From Bimuria novae-zelandiae CBS 107.79 (lineage: Eukaryota > Ascomycota > Dothideomycetes > Pleosporales > Didymosphaeriaceae): a DNA stretch of 64,000 nt. Position numbers and translations under genes: made by a program. Position 1 is the stretch's first letter. Each line of letters opens with the position of its first letter. The notes under the pieces were generated by a model. It was given only the letters and a program-made list of their open reading frames with translations, had not been told where the DNA came from and ran no database searches. Positions 10,590-21,652 of the stretch are shown here, one piece after another. The stretch is from assembly GCA_010015655.1 (NCBI GenBank), contig ML976675.1:62001-126000 (forward strand). Direction: 5' to 3'.

Positions 10590-11920
10590 ACGCTTTCAAT
10601 ACTTCTTACGTTTTCATTTAGCGCCTCACGGCTCGCTATCACGAACAATACGACTGGCGTCGGGCATTTCAAGGAGTACACGGCGCTTTGTTCATCAGCA
10701 TGGACACGGTGTTACTGCGAGATCATCAATTGATAACAGGCCCATTCTTATTGTCTATCGCATGTCCTCGCGTGACTCACTAGCAGGACTTCATGGAATG
10801 GGTTCCTTGTACTCTGTGCACGTAGATCCAGATAACACTATATTGCCCGCACCTAGCCGTTTTTTCGAAGGCATCAAACGATGCAACGGCGATAGGAGGA
10901 ACCGGATCGGCTCGTCGGCGAAGCCCCGTACCTTGCTGTTGCCCTCCTATCGCAGTGGTTGTATATGTCGCACGGTGCCATCGCGGCGCTATGTTATCGC
11001 ACGCGATCAGCATGTCTGTTGGACAACGCAGGAAGGATTGCTCCGACGGCGATGTCGGATGTGCTCTTGACTCGAAAGCTGGGTATGGCCATGGAGGAAA
11101 GCTTCAATGATGCTGCCGTGGGTGAAGAAAAGGCTCTGTGTCGGCTATCCGTCCTGCATATACACACACGTCTTTCTCCTCAATCCATCAGAGTGGACGT
11201 GGCCCACTTGAATGCCGTCGTTTTCACATCATGGAAGAGCGCTAGAAGGTTTGCAGCGTAAACTGAGTTCTGGTGGGAGCTCGTGCAGCCTTTTGCAGTG
11301 ATCGCTTCGAGTCCAGATCGTGGAGCCGCCGCTGCATTGCCATGGTCACGCGGAGGCCCAAGTGATTCTGCCGCTGAAGTGACGATGATGCGGCATCTGG
11401 GGAAGCCGCAGAGCGCGCCTTCCCATATCGGGCTATGCTATCCATGGAATCCACTGAATTGTTGGGGCGGCAGGAGTGGGGTTGGTCGATCGCGCGCTAT
11501 GAGGCTCCGTGACCCGCTATCACCAGCTTCATTTTCTTCACTTTGGCAGGCGGCAACGTATCGAATCGATGCGCGAAAAGTTCATGCCTCTGACTCGAAA
11601 TTCGGCCGCTGCACATGCGCTTTCGCGGTGTGCGTAGCCCGACTTTATCACTTGGTGGGATACGCCAACAATCCACGGAGGCGGGCACGATGCCACATAA
11701 CCGCTCCGCTCTCGGCTGTTTGCCTCCCAACGACCACGTTGCTATCTATCAGCTGCACTTATCGTGACCGATAAAACTATAGGACCCCGGCAAATCTAGC
11801 TTGCCAAACAGACATTATTTTAAAATACCCCGGATCACGCACCTCCTTCAAGAACTGTCGTCTTCTCACACCATCACTGCACCAGCCCACCAACCCTCCC
11901 CGCTCTGCTCGGTAACCGTC
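10590..11920. other. Intergenic region with possible decayed coding sequence
   Basis: About 1.3 kb without an intact gene. Between 10,622 and 10,777 the plus strand reads TARYHEQYDWRRAFQGVHGA followed by LFISMDTVLLRDHQLITGPF, then a stop; about 10,880-11,260 gives LVGEAPYLAVALLSQWLYMS in another frame. Both look more protein-like than random DNA and could be pieces of a broken gene, but I recognise no family and cannot join them with plausible introns. The final 100 bases are the leader of the Zn2Cys6 gene. Confidence 0.25.
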
Positions 11921-14058
11921 ATGCCTCCATTGGCTCAAGCCCGTGACTCGCATGCTACCAAGATCAAGAAGACAAAGAGCAGAAACGGTTGTGGGAGGTG
12001 CAAAGAAAAGAGGGTAACGTTTCCCGTTATGGTTGGCTATCAAGAACCGTGCTAACGGCACCGCAGCTAAAGTGCGACGAGACCACTCCCGGCTGCAACC
12101 AATGCGCAAGGAGGAACAAGTCATGTCCCGGGTACGAGAAGACCCTCAAGTGGTCCACCAAGTACGAGGTCTTTCAGCCCACACAGTTCGCTCCAGGTCC
12201 GCCCCAGACCGGAACAAAGACAAACATCTCGAAGCCGAAGGCCAAGGCTAGTCCAGTGAAAGTCACCCCAGATGTGGAACATCACTTTGAAGCACTGGCA
12301 GCAGTTCTCCCTACAGGCAAGCCGACCGCTGGGCCTGTCCACAACAACAATGTTCAGCAGTCACCGCTGCCCGTCGCCGGTATGGAGTCTCTCACACCTT
12401 CCATGGACTCGACCCCTGAGCCTAGTGATGGATCCCCTCCGGAGATGGAATCATTGCCAGAGCCTGTCTTCTTTGAGGATTCTCTTGAACAAGATCCTCT
12501 TTTGTTCGACGATGGGCTTACTGATGTCATGGGCATGACAGACAACGACTTGACATTTGGGCCTATGGAAGGCTTTGACCTAGATCCAGCACTGGAGTGC
12601 ATCAACATGAACTCCGATGTACCGCAGCCGTTCGTCAATGATGCTGCCAACAATAGCCCGAGGTTATCACGATCACTCCTCCTGGACTTCTACCGTTTAC
12701 CAAGCCCTGCTCCTTCTGCCACATCCTTCGACGATGTGGAGTCCATTCTCATTCAACACTATTTCAAAGAAGTGTGCGTTCGGTTTTCTTGCTTCGATTC
12801 TCATCTTAATCCTTTCCGTGCCACGATCGGTCGAATCTACCAGACAACACCTTCCATCTACTACGCTATCCAGTCCATGTCTGCGGCACACCTGTCAAAT
12901 ACTTTTCCTAATATGGCCCAGATCGGTGTGGACATGCAGCGCAAGGCCCGTGACGCACTCCAGATGGAGCTGCCGCATGCTCAAAGCGATTCACGCAGCT
13001 GTACAAAAACATTCTTGGCCGTATTGCTGCTCGGAACTACTACTGGATGGCACGATACCGATGTCCTTGGCGAAGAGTTTCTCTCTGCAGCTCGCAGCCT
13101 GATCCTGCCCAAGCTTCTGAGCAACAAGGATGGTGGGCAAACACAGCGCGAGACCCAGTTCTTCGAAGAATCACTCATCTACTGGGAGATGTTGATGGGC
13201 TTCGTCACTCCTGGCGCCATGACCTTCGCTCCTAGTGGACTACGCGCTCGCGGCACCCCCAAGATATCATCGACGAGGTGGCCGGACGGCAAGGTCGTGC
13301 CTCATCCTTGGACTGGCATCGCCCCCACGATCATGATGATGTTCGCTGAGGTTGGAAGGCTTGTTCGCCGACAGCGTATGCCTGATGGCAACTCGAGCAT
13401 TGACTTTAGGCGTCAACGGGAGAATTTCATGAACGCAGCGAGTTTGGAGGAAGACTTAATCGCTGCCAAGTACCCTACTATGGATGAGATTGCAGACATG
13501 GGCGACGACAGAACGTCAAAGCATGACTACATCGCCACCGCAGAAGCGTACCGATGCGCCGGCCTGTTGGAGATCTACCGTGTCTTCCCCGACATTCTCC
13601 GGAAGCGTCTGGGCACCCAGGACACCAAAACTGCTGAGAACGTTGACTTCTCAACCTTCCCTATGCCGCGCTTCGAGACGCCTTATGAGGATACGGATAC
13701 TAAGCTGTGGCTCAACTCTCTTGCCATGCACATCTTGGACCTCATCGACTCCATACCTTCGTCTTCAGGTCTTATCTGCATTCACCACATTCTCATTGTC
13801 ACGGCTGCGTCTGAACTACGTCTCGTGTCCTCGGTGGACTTCTTCGATGTGCGTGCGAACGATACTCGAGTGTTTCAGTCCAGAGAGTTCGCTGTCAAAC
13901 GTCTGCAAGAGTACTCCCGACACTTGCCAGCCAAACCCTTTCGCAAGATGATTCACCTGATTCAGGAAGTCTGGCGGCGACAAGACAACGGCGACGACCC
14001 CTTTTGGGTCGATGTTATGGACGAGCAGGGTTACAAGTCCAACCCTTTCGTCAGATGA
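11921..14058 (+). CDS. Zn(II)2Cys6 fungal transcription factor
   Basis: Nuclear regulator of 694 aa in two exons (11921-12013, 12067-14058) joined across a 53-nt phase-0 intron that splits the zinc cluster. The spliced N-terminus reads KSRNGCGRCKEKR then LKCDETTPGCNQCARRNKSC, giving the CX2CX6CX6CX2CX6C pattern of Gal4-type binuclear clusters at about residues 25-53, followed by PGYEKTLKWS. An acidic, Pro/Ser-rich region (about 85-220) may activate transcription; the remaining two thirds look like the helical fungal-specific transcription factor domain, with DDVESILIQHYFKEVC near its start. The ATG at 11,921 is chosen because it precedes the cluster in frame. Its target genes are unknown; the MFS gene 1.3 kb upstream, on the same strand, is one candidate by proximity only. 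Confidence 0.9.
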
Positions 14059-14242
14059 ACGACCTTACAACAACTATTTTCTCTCTTATTAGTGATTGTT
14101 CCATCGACTGCATATTTGGCGATCATTGTTACGGCGTATGGAGTTACCGTCCGCTGCGAGCGGATGCTGGCTCTTGACGCCGCGACTCTACGATCCTGTA
14201 CGCCGAAAACCTCTTTCCATGGGTTCGATTTTACGGCCTCAA

Positions 14243-14268
14243 CGATATCGGTAAGCATGCCGATATCG
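14243..14268. repeat. Perfect 9-bp inverted repeat
   Basis: CGATATCGG at 14,243-14,251 and its complement CCGATATCG at 14,260-14,268, separated by 8 bases. It lies about 190 bases after the stop of the Zn2Cys6 gene and could be a hairpin in its 3' UTR or a dyad protein site. Confidence 0.7.
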
Positions 14269-15005
14269 CCCTGTTCCTACCAAGTTGTAATAGAGGACTT
14301 TCCAACAACCTACCTACCTTCAGCATCACCGGTGATGTTTGATACGCCATTGCGACACGACCGATTACGACCCTAGCGATTCTTTCATGATACCCACCTG
14401 TCACGACTTGACGGCTTACGACCAAAGAGATGCCAGAGCCCTGTACGATACCCTTGCGAAGAAATTCCCCTTTGCGATACCTAGATTAATCATGTGCGAA
14501 CTCTCGACTCTTGCTGAGTCCCTAGCGACATCTCTCAGCAATCCGGCGACCGCCGGCCTGACGCCGATACCAAAAGCGACTCCCAAGCCTAGCTAGACAT
14601 CGACTTTTTCCTTAGCTGTCCCCGATGTACATAATGACTTCGGCTTATCTTCAAGGTATAGATACGGACACGGATGGTCAAGATAAGGCAGGGCCTTTCT
14701 AGCCTCCAGTGCCCCCCCGATTCCTTTCACCCCTCCTCCCTTATCTACAGTCCCTTGGCGATCTGCACAAACGCCTCACTGCATGCGTTCCTTCCTTCAC
14801 CGCCCCTTCCTCCCCCCACACCGTTTGACTGTTAAAAGTCTTACGCGCAATGCCTGGCCGTGACACGCCTGACACACACCCATCATGCATTCTGCAATTG
14901 CTTTCGGCGTTCCCCGCTCGCTCTCATCATCGCTACCCAACGTTCCGGCATCACTGCTTCTGCCCAGGCTCGCATGGACTCGTTTGGAAGAGGGACATGT
15001 CATTA

Positions 15006-15031
15006 GGTATTTACATTGGGTATTTACATTG
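15006..15031. repeat. 13-bp tandem duplication
   Basis: GGTATTTACATTG occurs twice head to tail, about 80 bases past the stop codon of the minus-strand gene ending at 15,113. It probably lies in that gene's 3' UTR. Confidence 0.8.
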
Positions 15032-15112
15032 AAGCGAAGCAGAATCTCTGGCTGGGCTGGAAATGCCAGTGCCAATCTGCAAATAATTTAATCAATAATA
15101 CACTCACTACCC

Positions 15113-15976
15113 TCACATGACGGGCCTGTTGAACTCGTCATCCTCATCCTCGACGTAAGAAAACCGCTGTGACTTCCACAACGGCGACGCATACACATGC
15201 ATCTTCTTCTCCACACCGGGACTGCGCATCTCGGTCCAATCGACAAGCGGGGCGGCAAACAACCTTTTCTCTTCGCCGCTGAGGCGCAGAGAGGAAGGGT
15301 GCGCGGGCAAGACGTCAACGCTGTTTCGTGCGCGGCTGGATAACCTGCCCATCGTATTAGCACTTTTGTCATACGTAAGGTCTAGCAAGGAGGAAATGAC
15401 ATACCACCGCCACCCCAGCACCGCGCCCTCGGCCATACACGCAACCACCACCAGCGCTACCGCCATCCGCAGCACCACAAGCGTCACCCAGCTGAACTGG
15501 TACGCCGCCCACGCTTCCGCATCCGCCTCTTCACTGCGACACTCGATGCGCTCGCGCGGCCGCTCCTCTTCTTCTTTCCGCGCGTCCACACTCGGCAGCA
15601 CGAAGCCGAGGTTTTGGAACCCCTGTGCGGCGGCCATGCGCAGGAGGATCGTCGTAGACAATGGCTTTTGCGCCGCAGTCGCGTCGGCTACGGCACGCTC
15701 GTCGGATTTTGTAACGTACGACTCGTACAGGGCGGGATTGGTATGGCGCAGGTTCTCGAGCGAGGTGCCGAGGGCGGCGCAGAGGTCGGGCGGGGACGAC
15801 GGCGTCGTGAAGGGGATGAGAGTGTCTGGGTTGGCGAGGGAGTCGTGGTAGGTGGAGGGCCTGGAGGGCTCCGTCGAGGTGATGGTGCAGCGGCAGTGGG
15901 TGCGGGAGGGGAGGGCGGAGGTGGTGGTTAGGAGGAGCGCGGTGGCGAGCGCGGAGAGGAGTGTGTGGGAGAACAT
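15113..15976 (-). CDS. Signal-peptide-bearing single-pass membrane protein, unknown function
   Basis: Unrecognised protein of 267 aa in two exons (15976 down to 15405, then 15344 down to 15113). The ATG at 15,976 is chosen because it gives a clean signal peptide (MFSHTLLSALATALLLTTTS, then ALPSRTHC); an in-frame ATG 120 bases upstream would bury it. A luminal/extracellular region with three Cys follows, then a strong transmembrane segment (WVTLVVLRMAVALVVVACMA) and a charged tail ending DEDDEFNRPVM. The 60-nt intron 15,345-15,404 has GTATGT, GTGCTAATAC and CAG signals but is a multiple of three without stops, so a 287-aa unspliced form is also possible. Probably secretory-pathway or cell surface; role unknown. 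Confidence 0.6.
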   Translation of the reverse strand: MFSHTLLSALATALLLTTTSALPSRTHCRCTITSTEPSRPSTYHDSLANPDTLIPFTTPSSPPDLCAALGTSLENLRHTNPALYESYVTKSDERAVADATAAQKPLSTTILLRMAAAQGFQNLGFVLPSVDARKEEEERPRERIECRSEEADAEAWAAYQFSWVTLVVLRMAVALVVVACMAEGAVLGWRWYVISSLLDLTYDKSANTMGRLSSRARNSVDVLPAHPSSLRLSGEEKRLFAAPLVDWTEMRSPGVEKKMHVYASPLWKSQRFSYVEDEDDEFNRPVM

Positions 15977-18900
15977 GGTGGGCGAGGTCGGAGGTGTGTG
16001 AGGCAGGCCTGCCTGTCTGTCGGAGGGATATGTAGCTTTTGGCGCGTGCTGTAACACTGTGCCGTTGGGCGAGCGGCGCGGGGTTGTACCACGCAATCAG
16101 GTTGAATAGATATTAATGCATGTAAGTGGGAGATTAGGAGTGCTTTGACGGGCAATCGGTGGTGCGAGGAGCACCCGTGTGCTTTGTGTCGGTTTGTTGT
16201 GTGCGCGACACACGATAGCTCTTTCTGGTGTTGCGGACGCGAACGTGGGCGGTGGTGGGTCAATTTCAATGAATTGGGAAGGTAGGACCACAGGTCGCGT
16301 CTGCCTGCCTGCCAAAGCTTAAAGCTTATAGCTTAATGTTGTGTGAAGGCGAAACGCCGCACAGATAGGCAGCGTCCCGATGTCGTCCACTCGTGGGGTT
16401 AGTGATCAACGGCGCTGAAAGCGGAAACAGGCCTGAAGCGACGAACCCCCGTCACAACGAAAGCTTCTTCGTGAAGTGTTGCGAAGCGCGCTCCGTTCCC
16501 AAACAATGCGGCAAAACAGGCCTAGAAGTGACGTTTCGAGCCTCAGTTTGTCGCAGCCTCCGCAGGTTGTGGGGGTGGACTAGGTGGGTAGGAAGGAAGA
16601 TGCGGAGTGACAGATGCGAAGTGAAGATGTGCGAAATATGAGTACACAGTTACATGTTACATGTTCGAACGGCCGTTATATGATGCAGCATGCACAACAC
16701 GCGCGAACCCTGGCTAAGACACTCTGGCTAGGCGTAGTCGGAGAGCCGAGTACAGTGGAGACCCCTGGCAGGGTCCTGGCCCGAGGCATGATGGTGCTGC
16801 AGAGGCGCATCTCGCTGTGATACGTCTTCAATGGCGCGATTTGTGCTGGGCAGGATCGCAGCACCGAGTTGGGCGCATCAGAGGATTCTAGGCTCGCAGC
16901 TAGATTGCGTGTATTTAGAGGCTGAGAGAGAGCATTGTTATGAGTGTGCTGGTATCCGCCTTGTTCCTGACATTGGCAGCCATCTCGGCGGCTTTGTAAT
17001 GACATCTTCAACGGCTTGCGCGGGTGAATCTTTACGTGATTTGGGGTGCAAGGACCAGTGCGGAGAGCGACTGGATGGACGGTGTTCTCGCGTGCCATTT
17101 CGCTAGTGTTGCAAACCGTGGTCTACGAAACTCTTTTGGGACCGTCGAACCCCTGTGCGGTGTTGCTTCACAGCCACCACACTTACGACTGCTGGTGCCC
17201 AGCAGATTCACGCCTTTCCACTGTTAAATCATCTGAACCTTCGTCCTTACCTTCCAGTACTACCGCATCACGCCTTTTCAATGCTCCAGCTAAAACCTTA
17301 CAGAGCACTCTATCGTTTCACCTCCCAACGAGCTCTTCAGACACAAGCTTTTCCCGACCCGTCTCACATCTGAAGCTTAGCTGTCGATCGCTACATCCAA
17401 TTCAGGGTCTGCACCGGCAGCCTCCGCTGTGCAACCTTACCGTTTCTGTGTCCCCGCCCACAGAAGCACAAAATGAATCTGATGTCCGTCACCCGCGCGC
17501 GGAGCTTCAAACGATTGCCACAGAAAACGTTTGAGGGCCAAGAAATGCCGCGGAAAGCTTGACTTGTCTTAGGCCGTGTATCCTGAACAAATAAGGCTGG
17601 GAGGGTCGAGCCTCCAGTATTTTTCGGTAAGCTAGGAAAGGAGGCGCTGAAAGCGCAGTGGTCAGCTGGTGTCACGGTGCCTGAACGGTGCGGGATGGCC
17701 GGTTGCTGCAAGTGTGGCGCCGAGATTTCGATAGCGTGGTGGTAGTGTTTAATAACGAGGCTCGTGGGCGAGCTGGTGGAAGCAAGGAGATGGCCGGATA
17801 GAGGTAGGTCAGGTGTTAAAATAGGATTTTAGGTCTAGATTCCAAGACCATCGGCCAACCTGTCGGTGTGTGCGAAGAAAGGTCCAGTGTGTCGACATAC
17901 TAATCCATAGATGCGCGTCATCCCATTATAAAATGTGTCGACGAGGAGGAGCCGCTAGGTAATTATAGTGCATATGCACTTATTCTTCGTTCGCACGCAT
18001 GATCGCGTTGTCATAATCTTCTTGAGTTGCGCCGTTCCAGATCATGCGGATGCCTTCACTCTCCTCTAGCTTGACTCAACAGAGGAAAAGTAATTCTTGA
18101 TCGATTTGGCGCACAACACCGGTCTTATTTTTCAATATCTCTTCTTCTGTACCAAATATATTGCGAAGAGACCTGCTACTGGGCGCGACGATGTCACTAA
18201 ATAATCAATACTTATGGTAATTAGCCTATAGAGCTTAGAGCCACCTATAGAACCAGGGGTCTACTACCTCTGGAAGACTGGCAAGATTTAAACTAATCAA
18301 GGAGGCGTAATAGTCTATAAAGGATGTGCCGAGAGGGGGTAGTGTGTCGCCCTGTACACAAACAATAAGGCGTAAAAAAGCGTACACATTAAGGAGAGGG
18401 CGTCAATTGGAAGGCAGGACTTACCAAGAAAGTGCCCTTCGTCAAACCGGGAGTTTAGTCACGCGGTAGAAGGGAGGACCAGGAGTACTTCGACCAGATA
18501 CCCGCCAAACTAAATCGAGTTGCAACCACAGAAGGACGACACGGCAATCTTGCACGCCGGTAGTGGACGATGTAAAGCTTGGCTGCGTACAACGGAGCAG
18601 TCCAGGCGGCAATTTCAATACTATTACTTCTCTGAGCAGTGCGGTTGTTAGCTTTTTATAAAAGCTCTGTATGGTACCTAGGATGGACTGTACCTAGGTA
18701 AGGCTCGCTGCCCAAGTAGCTAGCTATAGTACCTAGGCAGGAGCCAGAGGACCGAAGCCATGGACTGTTAAAGCTGTAGCGGACGAGACACGAAGCGTTC
18801 AAGGGTTATCAATAGGTCTCGACATCTGTGAGTCGAACATGCAGGGACGCTGGTGTGGGGGTTTACGGTGCAAGACACTGACCAATCAAACCCCACAAAT

Positions 18901-19509
18901 GAATGCGAAGCTAGCCTTTTCTAGTCTAGCGTTCCCCTCGCCACCGTTGTCGTCCTTTCCTTAACATCATCCTTTCTGTACTCGGATTGAGACTGCATCC
19001 GCTTTTTTATCACCCAAGTCGATCTCAACGAGCAGCATAACTGCGATTTCAGCGAGTAAGCGACGCTTCCGTACCTTCCCACGCGACGAGATGCTACCAA
19101 GTTACAGCCAGCCCCCCGTGCCTCGTGGTCAACAGCTCTCAATGGCCCATTGTCATCATGAGACTTCTGAAGCACAAAGAACAACTATTTTCCTCCATAA
19201 ATGACGATCTCTATATTCTGTCTTTGTTTTGTCCGACTGTGATCTCTCGCCCAGTGCAATTCGTGCATAAAGAAAAAAAATTAGCGAGGTCGGGGCTACC
19301 TCAGCATCCGTGCCACCTACAACACCGCCCCTCTATGCGCAAAGTCCAATTTCAAAGCGAAAACACGCAACTGATGTGAACAAGAGAAAAGCGGAGTTAA
19401 AACACAAGAGCTTTATAATTCACAACTTTCGTTCGGTTGGAGGGTAAAAGTTTCAAGTCTGTGGTTGAGACGGAGGGAATCCGCCGCCCGGCAACCGCGC
19501 GCCCTCAAA
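15977..19509. other. Gene-poor stretch
   Basis: About 3.5 kb without a gene I can support. The first 350 bases should be the promoter of the minus-strand gene ending here; AAAGCTT occurs twice at 16,315-16,330. From about 17,800 to 18,760 the sequence becomes more AT-rich with TAG/TAC-rich runs that suggest an old, mutated repeat. Three TACCTAGG motifs cluster at 18,675-18,737. The last 150 bases are the leader of the gene at 19,510. A long non-coding RNA cannot be excluded. Confidence 0.45.
18675..18737. repeat. Cluster of TACCTAGG palindromes
   Basis: TACCTAGG appears at 18,675-18,682, as full palindrome TACCTAGGTA at 18,691-18,700, and again at 18,730-18,737. The same 10-bp palindrome recurs at 30,098-30,107. 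The motif may be a fragment of a dispersed repeat or a protein-binding site. Confidence 0.55.
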
Positions 19510-20828
19510 ATGAGCACAACAACACAACAGATAGTCACGCCTTCCGTCTCGACACCCACGCCAACCATACACCTGCACGCAGCACACGCAAACATGTCCG
19601 ACAGCTCGACATCGGACGATCAGGCAGCCGCCACGGCTTCTTCCAACACGCTCGATTGCAAGGAATGCGGTCGCGTGATGGCCATCATTTCGGCCGAGGG
19701 CGACACAGAGGTTCAAGGATCGCTGAAAGAAGGTTGCGAGTTGTGCCAGGATTTCTTCGAGCACTACCACACATATGAAGGAGTCAAGGGGAAATTCAGC
19801 AAGGTGCAGGATAGGCGGGACACGTATGGGCCGCGACAGGAGGCGCTCGATGCGGTGCATTTAGCGCAAATGAAGCTGGGGAATTTCATTCAGAGCGTGG
19901 TGGATTGGGATGAGCCCGATGAGGAAGCTGACGGCGATGAAGTCAATGGCGACAACAACGACCACGGGGAGCAAGACGAGCAGCAACAGCCTGAAGCCCA
20001 CGCCGAAGAGCTATCTATCTCGGGGAATCAGGAAGCAGAAGTAGCGCCGCAACCGCGCCGCCGCAAAAGTTCTTTGTCTCCGCAATTCTCTCCTGGACCG
20101 CGCAAGCGGGCAAGGCGGTCCCGCTTATCGGATGGCCGGAATCGCCGCATCAGCTTCGATCCATCTGTAGTCTTCCGGGACGCGGAGTCAACGTCGCACC
20201 GTGTGGACGCCGAGTTCAGCCGCAAGAGCTCCGGGTACTGGCCCGGTCGCTGGGCGCCCCCCGAGGGCTCGGAGTGGCTTGATACGAGCGGATACAGCAC
20301 TACCATTGTGAGGTTCACGGGGCTGACGAAACGGGGCCAGAAGTGGGTGTCGACGAAGGAAGGACTTGTGCTGGATGAGGAGTGGGAGAAGACGGGGGCT
20401 GATGAAGACGCTGAGGCTGAAAACCAGGATGAGCCCGAAGCTGAAGACGAGGTGGGCGTTCAGCAGGAGCCTGAAGCACAGGTGGAAACCACCGTTCCGC
20501 AGGAGTAAGTCGAGATTGAAAGGCAAGGTGAAGCACAGCTAAACGAAGCAGGGAAACTCCTCTTTCAGCGGGCGAACCTGAAGTGCAACACAAGAACATT
20601 TTCGGCGGCCCTGATGCCAGCGATCAAGACTCCGCGCCGGATCTTGAACCCTCGGCTCGCGCGGATGGGGAGAACATTAGAGCTGACGCGAACGGCTCCT
20701 CTGATGAAGATGCGGCCACCGACGAGCTACCCCTACCAGCTCCGGCAAATGTCCAAGCCGAGGAGAAAGACGAGGATGAACCGGATGAAGAGAAATCGCT
20801 CCACCTTGGAATGGACGATATTGGCTGA
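19510..20828 (+). CDS. Acidic protein with paired CxxC motifs, unknown function
   Basis: Unrecognised protein of 423 aa in two exons (19510-20504, 20552-20828). The 47-nt intron begins GTAAGT, has AGCTAAAC and ends CAG; splicing joins TTVPQE to ETPLSAGEPEVQ and so links the upstream frame to an equally acidic downstream one. Near the N-terminus CKECGRVM and CELCQDFFEHY place two CxxC pairs about 30 residues apart, a possible metal site. A basic patch with RRRKSSLSPQ and GPRKRARRSRLS could be a nuclear localisation signal, and SGYWPGRWAPPEGSEWLDTS is a compact Trp-rich motif that looks conserved. The C-terminal third is Glu/Asp/Pro-rich and probably disordered. A nuclear role is my inference only. 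Confidence 0.7.
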
Positions 20829-21652
20829 AGAAAACCGGAGCAACGCGTTGACTGGATGCTACGGTACTGCACTGCGGCTTCACGACGCTTGCGAAGCTCC
20901 AAAGTTAGTTACGGCACTGCCTAGTCATGTTCTACCAAGGCCGATCACAGCATGAAGACGAATTCGGTGGGTCCCTAGAAGCCGACGACACCGAGGGACC
21001 CTCCCTGATTTACCACTCAGGAAATCTCCACAGACCTGGAAAGTGCAAGACAGGATTTCATTTCTCGAATAATGGCTCTTGAAGCAGAGTTTGGAATATT
21101 TTCCCGCGAGCATTTGCATGTACTTTATTGTACTCGGGCGTTTACGATACCCTCTTGTTATATCCGTTTTTCATCCACATTTGCCATTGATACTCATCAA
21201 TACATGATTTGCAGAAGACCAGAGCGGAGTTAGATAGTCCAACCACAAAGTGTCAATACACAGTAGCAACGGTGATCTTTTGTCCCGCATATCCCATTCC
21301 AAAGCTAAGGATACATACATACACTTTTCAGGTATTTTCGATAATGTGTCTTACAGGGTAGGGCCTGTACGAGAATACCAATTCAGCAAAAAAGGCTACC
21401 AAATAAACACCTCTCAATGGGTATAAGCCCATCAAAAAATTTGCTCCAGAACAATGCTAATGCTAGAATGAGAACAGTGAACGTGAAGAAGGGAATCAGG
21501 AGACAAACGGCGTTCGAACAGAGCTACAGTGCCACGCCAAAGGTTAAGGTACAGTCGTACACGGCCGTGGTATTGCCTATCTTGAAGTGACCCTGTACAA
21601 AACTTTAAACTTGATACTGTGAATTGCATTGAACGATGCTGTGGAGCCACGC
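20829..21652. other. Intergenic region between convergent genes
   Basis: Holds the 3' ends of the acidic-protein gene and of the disordered-protein gene. AT-rich patches near 21,120-21,440 are consistent with 3' UTRs. No gene seen. Confidence 0.5.

Larger units (their letters stand above)
14059..15112. other. Intergenic region between convergent genes
   Basis: Holds the 3' regions of the Zn2Cys6 gene and of the minus-strand gene at 15.1 kb. I see a perfect 9-bp inverted repeat at 14,243-14,268 and a 13-bp tandem duplication at 15,006-15,031, but no convincing gene. Confidence 0.5.

Noticed and set aside
9921..11920. Possible metabolite gene cluster around the MFS and Zn2Cys6 genes
   Set aside because: No core biosynthetic or tailoring enzyme is present within 10 kb on either side.
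16390..17711. Short frames that might encode small proteins in the gene-poor stretch
   Set aside because: Frames overlap on both strands, lack signal peptides, domains or convincing splice sites.
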